From: Sabellastarte sp. h YS-2021
Lineage: Eukaryota; Annelida; Polychaeta; Sabellida; Sabellidae
Assembly: GCA_964017235.1 (NCBI GenBank)
Contig: OZ024940.1
Location: forward strand, 31,242,573 to 31,306,572
DNA: 64,000 nucleotides
Direction: 5' to 3'
A program made the position numbers and the translations under genes. This document shows positions 33,790-43,100 of the stretch, piece after piece. The notes below the pieces were generated by a model. The model saw nothing but the letters and a program-made list of their open reading frames with translations, was not told the DNA's origin and searched no databases. Position 1 is the stretch's first letter. Each line of letters begins with the position of its first letter.

Positions 33790-36765
33790 CTAGATCCTGG
33801 GAAAGACTCCTGAAGACTTGGTTGTAGCGGATGTGCCCCCCCCCCTTTTTTCTTTCCGAGGACAACTGGTCTGAGGGGAAGGATCTAGGACTTGTTGTGC
33901 AGCCACTACGGGTCCCAGGTACAAATTGTTGTCGGTGTCCGACCAAGTAAGGTCTTTTAGGTAAAAATTTGTAAATGTGTTGTGAGCTTTCCAGTGACAG
34001 GCTTGCATGATTTGGTCCACCGATACCCCACCGTAAAAGGCCTTAGAGGCCGCGAAGGCCCGGATGTCATGCGCTTTGACTTGGACCAAGTCCAAGGCTT
34101 GTTGATCTGCTTGTTTGTAACAAAGTAAAATGGTTTGTTTCAACCATGAAGAGAGTGTAGCGGGTCTGATGTCTGAGGTATGTCCTTTCTTAAAGGAGAT
34201 GAAAAGGAGAGAACGAGACCCTCTCAGGTCTTTAGTTCGGTCCAAATAAAACCTCAGGGCCCGTACGGGACACAGGGTCCTGTCTTCTTTAAACTGTCTA
34301 TCCACAATGGTAGTCAGAGCAGGGATAGTCACCGGAGACACACTTTGAGAACCTTCTCTTGCTAGTTGGTTTTTGGCTATGAAATCAGAAGAAGGGAACA
34401 AGGCAACCTTTTCCCATTGGCCTAAATTGGATACTTTGTTAGCGACCCAGGCATGGATTTCGCTGCGGCGCTTGCCGGAGGCCAAGGCTAGCAAGAAAGC
34501 AGTTTTTAAAGTGAGATGTTTGAGGTCTGAGTCTTTCATGGGCTCAAAAGGTGCTTTGGTGAGCTCGTTAAGGACAACAGAAAGGTTCCACTTGGGTAAG
34601 TTTCTGGAACTTTTAGGACGATCCCTGTGAAAACTGGAGAGTAACCTATGAAGGTCTGCATTGTGTGCAATATGTTGGGCCGTTGGGCCCAAAGTGTCAA
34701 CGATTGCAGTCCTGTAGCCATCAATGGTCGAGGGGCGCCTGTTTAGGTCTTGGTACAGGTACATGAAGAAATCTGAGATTTGTTTCACAGATGGAGTGGA
34801 GAAATCCACCGAATTTTCTCTGCACCATTTTTCAAATAGGGCCCACTTTGACTTGTAGATGGTCCTTGTTGATGACCGCTGAGGGGCAGCAATTCTCTCT
34901 GCCACCTCCACAGAGAAGCCTTGTTCTTGGAGTTGTCCGCTCCTAGACACCAGGCGTGGAGGTTCAGGTGCTGGGGGTTGTTGTGGAACACCAGCTTGTG
35001 GGACTGTTTGAGTAGGGTTGTTGACACTGGGAGTTGCAGTGGGATCTCTGTTGAGAGCTGCACTAGGTCCCAAAACCAGGGCATCCCTGGCCAGCCTGGG
35101 GCTATTACGATGATCAGGCACTGGCATTGCCTGATCTTTTGGATCACCTTGTGAAGGAGAGCCGTAGGAGGGTACGCATATGCTGTGAGGTTGGTCCAGT
35201 TTATGTTCAGAGCATCTATGTCCCAGGCCTTTGGGTCTGGGATAGGAGACACGTATAGAGGGAGCTTGTGGTTCAGGTGAGTGGCAAACAAGTCTACATG
35301 AGGGGTGAACCACTTCTGGCAGATCTGTTTGAAGACCTGTGGGTGCAGAGACCATTCGGTTGACTGCACTTGGTTGGACCTGGATAGCAGGTCGGCCATC
35401 ACATTCAGGCACCCTGGAATGTGCCTGGCTTTCAATGTTATGTGATAGTGATGGCACCAGGTCATGATCTTCCACAGGAGAGCATACATCTCTGCCGAGT
35501 GTGTTCCTCCTTGTTTGTTGATGTAGGCTACCACTGTTGAGTTGTCCGTCGCAACCAACACTGTTTGATTCTGGCACTGGTCCTTGAAGTCTCGAAGGGC
35601 CAGGGAGACCGCCTTCAATTCTAGGACATTTATGTGAAGCCTTTTTTCCCGATCTGACCACAGACCTTTGGTAAAATTTTGGTCTAAGTGAGCGCCCCAA
35701 CCTTCGTTTGAGGCGTCGGTAAAGAGTTGGATACTGTGGTCTTTGGGATGAAGGTCTGCACCTTTCATCACCTTGGAGGGATTTTGCCACCAATCTAGGT
35801 GGGCTGCAATGGCTTCTGTCCAGGGAAGGAGGTTGTCCAGCGACTGAGGATATCTCCAGTGCTCCTTGAGATGAAACTGAAAGGGCCTCATGTGAAGGCG
35901 TCCCTCCGGGACCATTTTCTCCGTTGAGGCTAGCAACCCAATTAGAGACATCAAACATCTTGCAGTCAAAACACGTTTTGACTTGAGTCGTAGGATCAAA
36001 TCCTGAAGTTTGAGCCATCTCTCTTGAGTGGGTTTTACAAGGGCTGAATCGAGGTGGTATTCGTAGCCCACGAACGAAAACACCTGTGTAGGTTTCAGTT
36101 CTGATTTTTCCTGATTTATTATCCATCCCAAGGACTGAGTCAGTTCTACTACTGCCTGAGTGTTCACTTGTGCTTCCTCCTGAGACTGGGACCTGATCAG
36201 CCAGTCGTCCAGGTATTGGTGAATTCTGAGTCCTCTTGAGAGGGCCATTAGTTTCACTTCCTTTACGATCATTGTAAAGACCTGGGGGGCTGTGGCTAGT
36301 CCGAACGGGAGGGAGGTGAATTGGAACACCTGAGCCTTGTAGCAAAACCTTAGGTATTTCCTTGAGTTTGGGTGGATGGGGATATGCAGGTAGGCGTCCG
36401 ACAGATCTATCGACGATACCCACTCCCCTGGAATCAGGGAGGTCCTGATGGACTCTGGAGTTTCCATTTTGAACTTTTCTACGTGTAGAAAAGTATTGAG
36501 CCTGCTTAAGTCTATGACTGGCCTCCACTTTTGGTGAGGCTTGGGTACTAGGAACAGGCGACTGTAAAACCCGAGAGATTTTACATTGTCTACCCTTTCG
36601 ATAGCGTTCTTTGACAGGAGAGACTGGATACAAGTAGCCAAGGCTTGGTCTTTTTGTTGGGCCTTGTACTCTGACAGAATCAGAGGAAATCTGATCAAGT
36701 TTGGCTTTGAACGGAATGGCAGAACGTAGCCATTGGTGATAATGTTTAACACGTTTTGAGAACAT
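33790..36765 (-). CDS. DIRS family A tyrosine recombinase frame
   Basis: Part of the DIRS element at 33015-39398. The recognisable enzyme is the C-terminal ~400 residues of the frame. A core-binding-like region (STRTIYKSKWALFEKWC) precedes the catalytic region with R in SGKRRSEIHA, the HxxR motif in VKAHDIRAFAA, and a downstream ACHW...FTNFY with the likely nucleophile Tyr. The upstream part overlaps the reverse-transcriptase frame and may not be translated in this phase. Recombinases of this class integrate the circular DNA copy without target duplication. Confidence 0.9.
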   Translation of the reverse strand: MFSKRVKHYHQWLRSAIPFKAKLDQISSDSVRVQGPTKRPSLGYLYPVSPVKERYRKGRQCKISRVLQSPVPSTQASPKVEASHRLKQAQYFSTRRKVQNGNSRVHQDLPDSRGVGIVDRSVGRLPAYPHPPKLKEIPKVLLQGSGVPIHLPPVRTSHSPPGLYNDRKGSETNGPLKRTQNSPIPGRLADQVPVSGGSTSEHSGSSRTDSVLGMDNKSGKIRTETYTGVFVRGLRIPPRFSPCKTHSREMAQTSGFDPTTQVKTCFDCKMFDVSNWVASLNGENGPGGTPSHEALSVSSQGALEISSVAGQPPSLDRSHCSPPRLVAKSLQGDERCRPSSQRPQYPTLYRRLKRRLGRSLRPKFYQRSVVRSGKKASHKCPRIEGGLPGPSRLQGPVPESNSVGCDGQLNSGSLHQQTRRNTLGRDVCSPVEDHDLVPSLSHNIESQAHSRVPECDGRPAIQVQPSAVNRMVSAPTGLQTDLPEVVHPSCRLVCHSPEPQAPSIRVSYPRPKGLGHRCSEHKLDQPHSICVPSYGSPSQGDPKDQAMPVPDHRNSPRLARDALVLGPSAALNRDPTATPSVNNPTQTVPQAGVPQQPPAPEPPRLVSRSGQLQEQGFSVEVAERIAAPQRSSTRTIYKSKWALFEKWCRENSVDFSTPSVKQISDFFMYLYQDLNRRPSTIDGYRTAIVDTLGPTAQHIAHNADLHRLLSSFHRDRPKSSRNLPKWNLSVVLNELTKAPFEPMKDSDLKHLTLKTAFLLALASGKRRSEIHAWVANKVSNLGQWEKVALFPSSDFIAKNQLAREGSQSVSPVTIPALTTIVDRQFKEDRTLCPVRALRFYLDRTKDLRGSRSLLFISFKKGHTSDIRPATLSSWLKQTILLCYKQADQQALDLVQVKAHDIRAFAASKAFYGGVSVDQIMQACHWKAHNTFTNFYLKDLTWSDTDNNLYLGPVVAAQQVLDPSPQTSCPRKEKRGGGTSATTKSSGVFPRI
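33836..33856 (-). other. Polypurine tract near the DIRS 3' end
   Basis: The minus strand reads a run of A then G (plus strand cccccccccc then tttttt) inside the end of the recombinase frame, where it codes RGGG. A matching A/G run sits between the recombinase and the internal junction in all four family B copies (about 25141, 29253, 42050 and 52170). Confidence 0.7.
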
Positions 36766-37091
36766 TTGTTTGTGAGCCAGTCTCTCCTGAAAGAACGGAG
36801 GCGACCTCCTACTGGTGGACTGAGTGAGGCTTTGGAGGAGTCATTGGGGAGGGGGGTTTCCACGCCCCCTTCCTCTATTGTGGGGTCGAAAACGACCCCT
36901 GAAGCCTCTGAAGTTGGATTTTCCTCTTCCCGAAGGAAAGGACTGGTTACTGCTTTGAGAGGTATTGCCCCCATAGGGGCGTTTCCTGTAGGAGCCTCTT
37001 TTCTTGTGGGGACCACGAAAGGGCTTATTCTGGTAGGGTGGAAAACCCTGAGAATCTTTTGAGGTGCCTTTTTTGAGAAGGAAGTCCTCAC
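34785..37091 (-). CDS. DIRS family A reverse transcriptase / RNase H frame
   Basis: Part of the DIRS element at 33015-39398. Reverse transcriptase motifs include WRPVIDLSRLN, SSIDLSDAYLHIPIH, FTSLPFGLATAP and the active-site block IHQYLDDWLI. RNase H follows (QLFTDASNEGWGAHLD, INVLELKAVSLAL, VATDNSTVVAYIN). The region after it (VDLFATHLNHKLPLYVS through IVIAPGWPGMPWF) corresponds to the Dam-like methylase region of DIRS elements. It overlaps both neighbouring frames. Confidence 0.9.
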   Translation of the reverse strand: MRTSFSKKAPQKILRVFHPTRISPFVVPTRKEAPTGNAPMGAIPLKAVTSPFLREEENPTSEASGVVFDPTIEEGGVETPLPNDSSKASLSPPVGGRLRSFRRDWLTNKCSQNVLNIITNGYVLPFRSKPNLIRFPLILSEYKAQQKDQALATCIQSLLSKNAIERVDNVKSLGFYSRLFLVPKPHQKWRPVIDLSRLNTFLHVEKFKMETPESIRTSLIPGEWVSSIDLSDAYLHIPIHPNSRKYLRFCYKAQVFQFTSLPFGLATAPQVFTMIVKEVKLMALSRGLRIHQYLDDWLIRSQSQEEAQVNTQAVVELTQSLGWIINQEKSELKPTQVFSFVGYEYHLDSALVKPTQERWLKLQDLILRLKSKRVLTARCLMSLIGLLASTEKMVPEGRLHMRPFQFHLKEHWRYPQSLDNLLPWTEAIAAHLDWWQNPSKVMKGADLHPKDHSIQLFTDASNEGWGAHLDQNFTKGLWSDREKRLHINVLELKAVSLALRDFKDQCQNQTVLVATDNSTVVAYINKQGGTHSAEMYALLWKIMTWCHHYHITLKARHIPGCLNVMADLLSRSNQVQSTEWSLHPQVFKQICQKWFTPHVDLFATHLNHKLPLYVSPIPDPKAWDIDALNINWTNLTAYAYPPTALLHKVIQKIRQCQCLIIVIAPGWPGMPWFWDLVQLSTEIPLQLPVSTTLLKQSHKLVFHNNPQHLNLHAWCLGADNSKNKASLWRWQRELLPLSGHQQGPSTSQSGPYLKNGAEKIRWISPLHL

Positions 37092-39075
37092 CTTCCTTCA
37101 CTAATTGAGACTCGAACAAGGAGGCGTCCCAAAAGGACGAGTTCCTGAGTTCTTGACGTCTCGTTTCTCCTAATTGAGGATGTAATAGAGTCATCTCGGC
37201 TTCGCGCCTAAGCAAGCCGGTATTAGCCATAGAGTATAATTCCCTCTGCAAAATATGGGCTAGAGATTTGCTGAGACAAGTGAGGGCCCTGTGTTGAACA
37301 AGTACTGTCTTGTTCCAAAAATCTAAGTAGTCAGCTACTTCCTCATATCCGCGCTTTGCTGCTCTCTCAGGATCGGCACCTTTTTGAATCTGAGATTTAA
37401 TCTTCTTGACCGTAGACTTGATGCTATGTTGGCATTTTTCCAATGAAGCATTGCAAGAAGAGGAGGTCTTGGCAAAAGCAGCGGTGAAGTTGAGGGTAGA
37501 GATATTTTGTCTAGCCTGAAGTTCTAGCTCCTTGAGGACTGGAAGGGGAACTCTGGCTACTGGGGGCCCAGACGGTCTAGGAGTAATACAGATCTTAGCA
37601 AAGTCTGTATTCAACTCCTGGATTTTGTCTTGAAAAGTTGGTTGTCCCACCTTGTACCACTTTGAAGTTGAGGGAGGAGGCTTGACATATTTTCCCTCAG
37701 ATAAGTTGGCAGCCTTAAAGTCATGTTGGAATTTATCAAAGGCGTCCTTGATAACTGAGCTAAGTGGAAGAATAGAGGAGGGACCTCTAGGTCTGAGCTC
37801 TTGACGGCCTTTTTCATCATCCAGACCCAACACCGAGGTGGAAGACCTGGGCATAGATTCCCTGGGGTCAGGGAGAGACAAAATACGCCTGAAGGTATCA
37901 ACTTCCTCAGAGTATTGTGAGGGCATGTCAGACAAAGCTACTGCCCTATAATAAGGGGGGTCTGGATCATGTTGTGGGAGGTCTTGATCAGAAGCAACTC
38001 CTGAGGGCTGAGCCCTAGAGGGCTTAGAAGACCTGTGTCTGGCTACAGGGGAGTGGTCCTCCTCTGAGGTAAAAGACACGTATCTAGATCTTGATTTATG
38101 TTTGCTCTTGTCAGAGTGCTTTTTGGATCTAGAAGAAGGGATCCGAGGTTCATCGGAATCCTCATTTAGTTGGTCCGAGGCAGAGCTCGGGTCAACTGGC
38201 TGCCTATGGCTTTGCTTTTTATGAGAGTACGAAACCTCTTCGGGATGACCTTCAGAGGGGGCAACGTACTGATCCGAGGAAGGTTGAGTAGATACTAAAC
38301 GGGGAGGAAGAGTTGGACCGTAGTCCACATCCATATCCTCGCTTGGAATGTTAGTACCAGATCTCGGAGGGGGCAAATCCAGAGGGGCAGCAGAAGTACT
38401 GGACAAGCCAGGTTTTGAAGCAAGAGTCGAGGGCTGTGCCTCGACTTTCTGTTTTACAGTCAACTCCTCTCGGAGTGACCTAAAAGCTTCCAACATGGAT
38501 GCCTGAAAGGAACCCATTTGCTGCTGTAAGTGTATATTTAAGGAATCACCGAGTGATTTCTCTAAATTTGACTGGATTTTATTTTGCAAAGCAGTGCCAG
38601 GGGTGGGTGGGACGGTTTTTGCTGGCGTTTTCAAAGACAGGGAACTGAAGGCAAGAGGTTGTGGACGGGGGGGTGAGGTAAAAAGGCTATCAGCCGCACA
38701 CTCGAGGTCTGCATTAGACCCAGTGAAGGAATCCCCGTCGCCTTCACCCAAAAGATCTAGTTCATCTTTGGAACTAGTTGTCGCTTTCTGCTTTTTCAAA
38801 TACCGTTTCCGGTTTTGGATTTTCTGAAGTTGCTCATCTGTAAAAGACGTGCAAACTTCGCAAGGGGTTTCAAAGGTGACACAGGGGTCATCTCCCTTGC
38901 CAGCCTCCCTACAGGTAGGGCAGAAATTATGTGTATCAAAACTAAAGCAGAAATGGCGGCATTTCTGCGCTCTCGGTTTGTCTTTATTTGCTTGATGTGT
39001 AGACATTTTGTACGCAATAAAAGACGTAGAAAGAAATAGCCTGAACCGAGGAAAACTCAAAACACGCGACTGCAA
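36841..39075 (-). CDS. DIRS family A gag-like frame
   Basis: Part of the DIRS element at 33015-39398. The likely start is the Met at 39006 (MSTHQANKDK). An N-terminal Cys/His cluster (CRHFCF, HNFCPTCREAG, CEVC) is followed by Ser/Pro/charged low-complexity sequence and an Arg/Gly-rich end (RGKSNFRGFRGRFRPHNRG), as expected for a nucleic-acid-binding structural protein. The same Cys cluster is recognisable in family B at 46.3-46.5 kb. Confidence 0.8.
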   Translation of the reverse strand: MQSRVLSFPRFRLFLSTSFIAYKMSTHQANKDKPRAQKCRHFCFSFDTHNFCPTCREAGKGDDPCVTFETPCEVCTSFTDEQLQKIQNRKRYLKKQKATTSSKDELDLLGEGDGDSFTGSNADLECAADSLFTSPPRPQPLAFSSLSLKTPAKTVPPTPGTALQNKIQSNLEKSLGDSLNIHLQQQMGSFQASMLEAFRSLREELTVKQKVEAQPSTLASKPGLSSTSAAPLDLPPPRSGTNIPSEDMDVDYGPTLPPRLVSTQPSSDQYVAPSEGHPEEVSYSHKKQSHRQPVDPSSASDQLNEDSDEPRIPSSRSKKHSDKSKHKSRSRYVSFTSEEDHSPVARHRSSKPSRAQPSGVASDQDLPQHDPDPPYYRAVALSDMPSQYSEEVDTFRRILSLPDPRESMPRSSTSVLGLDDEKGRQELRPRGPSSILPLSSVIKDAFDKFQHDFKAANLSEGKYVKPPPSTSKWYKVGQPTFQDKIQELNTDFAKICITPRPSGPPVARVPLPVLKELELQARQNISTLNFTAAFAKTSSSCNASLEKCQHSIKSTVKKIKSQIQKGADPERAAKRGYEEVADYLDFWNKTVLVQHRALTCLSKSLAHILQRELYSMANTGLLRREAEMTLLHPQLGETRRQELRNSSFWDASLFESQLVKEGEDFLLKKGTSKDSQGFPPYQNKPFRGPHKKRGSYRKRPYGGNTSQSSNQSFPSGRGKSNFRGFRGRFRPHNRGRGRGNPPPQ

Positions 39076-39398
39076 TAAAAATACTTATCCTGTGGAAATG
39101 AAACTTTAACAGAATAATCTATGATATATATTACAAGAAATATGCAAATATTAGCCTCCAACAATAAGTAAAGTCTGAGAAATAAATGAAAATGTCTGTA
39201 TATTTACAAACTGCTACCAGTCAATCGTGGCCAACGAGAAAGTAGGACGATTGGTCAGAAGGTATCACGTGACGACAACTACCAGTATATCCGGTGGCTA
39301 ACAAGAACGGTCTTTTTTTCTAAGACGTTGGCCCCGGGTGTGGCAACCCGAGAACAGCATTAAGTCCCACATGGTAAGCTATTGTAGCGTAATAAAAT

Positions 39399-39615
39399 GG
39401 TGGTCCTCTGTCATTGGGTCCTATCCCCAGTGGCAGGCTAAAGAACCTCAAGGATGTTGATAAATGGTCATGATGAACCTCTATCTTCCAGTTAGGGGAA
39501 TGTCAGTTACTTGCGATTTGGGACTGTACCTGTGCAGTCAGATGGGTTAAATAGCGCTTTGAGTCCTGTAGTATATGGAGATATTGCGCTGAGTATAAAT
39601 ACACAATACAATACA
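39399..39615 (+). mobile_element. tRNA-derived SINE, 3' part
   Basis: Continues the SINE begun at 32915. It ends in a tail-like attgcgctgagtataaatac followed by acaatacaatac repeats and the ATTCTG target duplication. Confidence 0.75.
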
Positions 39616-40015
39616 ATTCTGTGGTAGAACCCAAAAACAGTATTGATGCACTTCTCAACAAAGGCATCACTGCTGTGGGGTTAAAGTTCTCCTCAATATA
39701 TCTACACGAATCACAATTACAGTCAGCAGAAGAAGACAGTGCAGGGCATCACTTCTGTAAAAATCACAAGACTTTTCTTCAAATATCCAGAGCTAGGAAA
39801 AACATGTCTGTCCACATGCCAAAAGAAAAAGATGCTATGACGTAATGCTGTCTAGATATGAAGAAACTAACATGCGCCACCTAGCGAATGTACAGTACTG
39901 GACCAAACTTGCTGGTGGAAACACGGCGAATTTTTTTGATGTTTGGCGGGGCTGATCTGCACTGACCGGTATAACAATTGTATATTGGGTAAGATGTATT
40001 AACGCAATAAAAAAT
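39616..40015 (-). mobile_element. DIRS family B copy 2, right part
   Basis: The right terminal region of the element starting at 28804. It includes caccatctagcga-like ITR sequence (cgccacctagcgaatgtaca) and the terminus gatgtattaacgcaataaa. It ends ~130 bp from the ELAC1 stop codon. Confidence 0.75.
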
Positions 40016-40144
40016 GTGTTTTTAACAATAAAGATTCACCATTTTATGTATAAGTAGCGTCCAGATCTTGAACAACCTGAGACAATTTATATAGTCCATA
40101 TGGCACAAACATCCAGACATTCACATAGCCACACAGGCACACTG

Positions 40145-43100
40145 CTATACAGCCACACACATGAGGTCCTCTGCTGCTATGACTTCCAGGGACTGAAAAG
40201 CATCTTTTGCTTGTTGCAGTAACTTGTCTAAAGAAGCCTCTCCCTTCTGCCAAAACCACAAAACATTGAACACGCAAATTAGAAATATCACCACAACATG
40301 CCCCAATTTGGAAATGTGTCATTAAAGTCTGAGATTGTGTCCAAGTGTTTGCTAAATTACTACAGTGTGTGATCTGCATGTTTTCAGATCTAAGAAGTTG
40401 CTTTTGATATATCAAACTCTTGAAAACTATTTTGGTGCAAAGGCTATGTCAGAAACTACCCAGAGATGACAGGCCTGAGGACAGTGTCACATTTCAAAAA
40501 CTAGTTTTCAGGTCAATCGACTGGACTGCTGTGTCAGTTTTATTTTTCATGAGTACAAAGTTAAATGTTGTCTTTTGAGGCACAAATGCAGTTTGCTAGT
40601 ACTAAATTTTTTACTGCAAAATGAAACGATGCATAAAAAGTGAAATTCAGGCATTTTTTCTCACACAAAACTGGGTCATATCACAGGTACAAGTTAATTT
40701 GATAGAAAATTAACTGTTTATAGAGTTTTTGAGGAACCAAAGAAATTATTTTCGAGTAATTTATAGAGAATAAAAAGAAACTATGCCTTCAAGCATTTGT
40801 TTGACTGTTGCTATGATTACAGGGAAATTAACTTTTTTTATGACTTAGGTTTGTCAAATCAGTTTCAGTAGATTGATCTATGGGGGAAAAAGTCCCCAAA
40901 TTTTCAAAAAGCATTAAACATATCTTATGGAAATATATATTTTTCTGGGCATTTTCAACATTTTAAAAGAAGATAAGAAAAGAAGGGAGGTTAAAAAGGA
41001 AGGTAAATTTAATGTTTTTCAGTGTTTCCAGTATAACGACTCTTGGTACTGGCAAATTGCATTGTAGCCTCTTTTTATGTCCCAGGACAGAACTGAGACA
41101 GTATCAGAAGTAAATTCTACATGTTGAAACCCCAAACTACTGAGGTGAAAGATAAGTCACTGTTTACCAAGTTTTTGGAATACAGCATATGACCCTAGTT
41201 TTCAAAAGTGACACGCCTGGGTTACCAAACAGAGTTACGCTAGTCTTAATTAGTGACAGTCTTGACTAAATACCCTGTCAACAAGACCATTTGTAAATAA
41301 CATAGAACAAAAGTAAATTAAATGAAAAGAAAAATAAACAAATTACAATTAAACTTCTATTATCCAACCTTTTATTTTCAAAACTTTCAATTTTATGGAC
41401 TCAATATCACTCCTACAAAGTTGTATTGTTTCGCACTCAAATATCTCTTCTATTTTTGAATCTCATTCTCCCACCAAGGTCGGATAATCAAGTTTGTACT
41501 GTAGGCGGAACAATGAAAATTGAAATAAAAATTAAATTGAAATAAAAATTAAATTTTTATAAGTTAATACCCCATCCAATGGACAACTGCTTTACCAGTT
41601 GGTGTGACCGGGCCTGAAAAAAAGTCAGGCCAGAAAAAGTCATCCTGTGTTTCCACCGACAGGGCTGGTCATGGAGTGTGCATTTGCTAGGTGGCGCATA
41701 ATTCTTTCCTTTCTGTGTAGATGGTCTGACATCATCGGGTCTTTTTTGCTGTCTAATCTTATTTAGCCCCTAGTAAGCTGACAGCGGGGTCGGTTGGGAG
41801 GGTCTTGCCTGTCCATTGGATAGAGTATTAACTTATAAAAATTAATTTACTTTAATACATCCTATCCAAAATGGACAATTGCTGAATAACTATTGCTTGG
41901 TCGGTGGGTAAGTTACTAGGGACTTAACTGAACTCAGAAACCAACAAACACAATTTTTTTTCTCAAGGCCAAGGTTGACATAAGTCAGGAAACCTGCAGG
42001 CCTGAGGTCAGTTAACAGAGCCCGGTCACCGGGAATATACTGACTATTCCCCCCCACCCCCGTTTTTACAGACCTGCTCTGAGGTTAGGGAAGAGAGAAC
42101 TGAGTTCAGTTCCAGAAGGAAATTAAATAAACAATATGTACATATGCATAGAACAAGGGCTTCTGGTGGATCTACTGAGCAGCCATTACTGGGCACAAAT
42201 TGAAAAGCTCTGAATCAGCCGAAGCCACATCCTTCACATTAAACTGTGTGAAGGTGCTGTGTCACTTCCAATGGCAGGCTGATAGAATTTGTTCTAAGGA
42301 GACTCCCGGCTGGAAGACCTTAGAAGATGTAAAGGCCCTAACATCATTGACTTTAACCTGATATAAGGTGGGCATCCTGATCAGAGAGCTCATAACATAG
42401 AATCACATTCTGCTTGATCCATCAGGAGATAGTGGCAGGTGAGATGTCTTTGTCTAAACCTTAAAGGAGACGAAGACCAACTCCTTGTTCAGCTTGAGGC
42501 CCTGTCCAAGTAGTAGTGCAGTGCTCTGACCAGACAGAGGGACCTGTCAGACTTGAGTGACTTATCCACAGTTGGGGCCAGGGCTGGATCTATCACTGGG
42601 GCCTAACTGTCTGGACCCTCCTTCGCCAGCTGGTTCTTGGAAAGAAAGCTGGGTGAGGGGTAAAGAGACACCTTGGACAAGTCTGACTGGTGTCTGATGT
42701 TTTCATGTGTTTTTATGTAGAAAAGCATGAATCTCACTTCTAAGTTTGCCTGAACCCAAAGCTAAGAGGAAGACAGTGTTGAAGGTCGGGCCTTAATGCT
42801 TCAAAAAGGCCTCCTTAAGGGGTTCAAATTGAGCCTTTGTCAGCTGGTACAGCACCAGGGAAGGGTTCCAAGAGGGGATGCCCCTCAGACCCTTAGGTCT
42901 GTCTCTGTGGAAGCTATCCAGGAGACAAGTGAGATTTTCATCTTTGCTGACATTGATGGATGAATTACCCAGTTTGCAATGGCTGACCTGTAGCCATCAA
43001 TGGTTCTTGGGTGCGAATTCTTGTCCTGGAACAGAAACAGCAGGAAGTCGGCTATGAATTTTACAGGGGGTGCCCTGAAGTCCACCTGATTACTGTGGCA

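Larger units (their letters stand above)
33015..39398 (-). mobile_element. DIRS retroelement, family A (looks whole)
   Basis: A 6.38-kb tyrosine-recombinase retrotransposon. Inverted terminal repeats of ~148 bp (33057-33204 and 39233-39380) appear identical. An internal complementary region at 33264-33367 joins inverted copies of the left and right ends head to head, as expected for DIRS replication through a circular form. Three long overlapping minus-strand frames encode gag-like, reverse transcriptase/RNase H and recombinase proteins. No target duplication is seen, as usual for DIRS. It is inserted in a SINE. Identical repeats and open frames suggest a young insertion. Confidence 0.95.
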
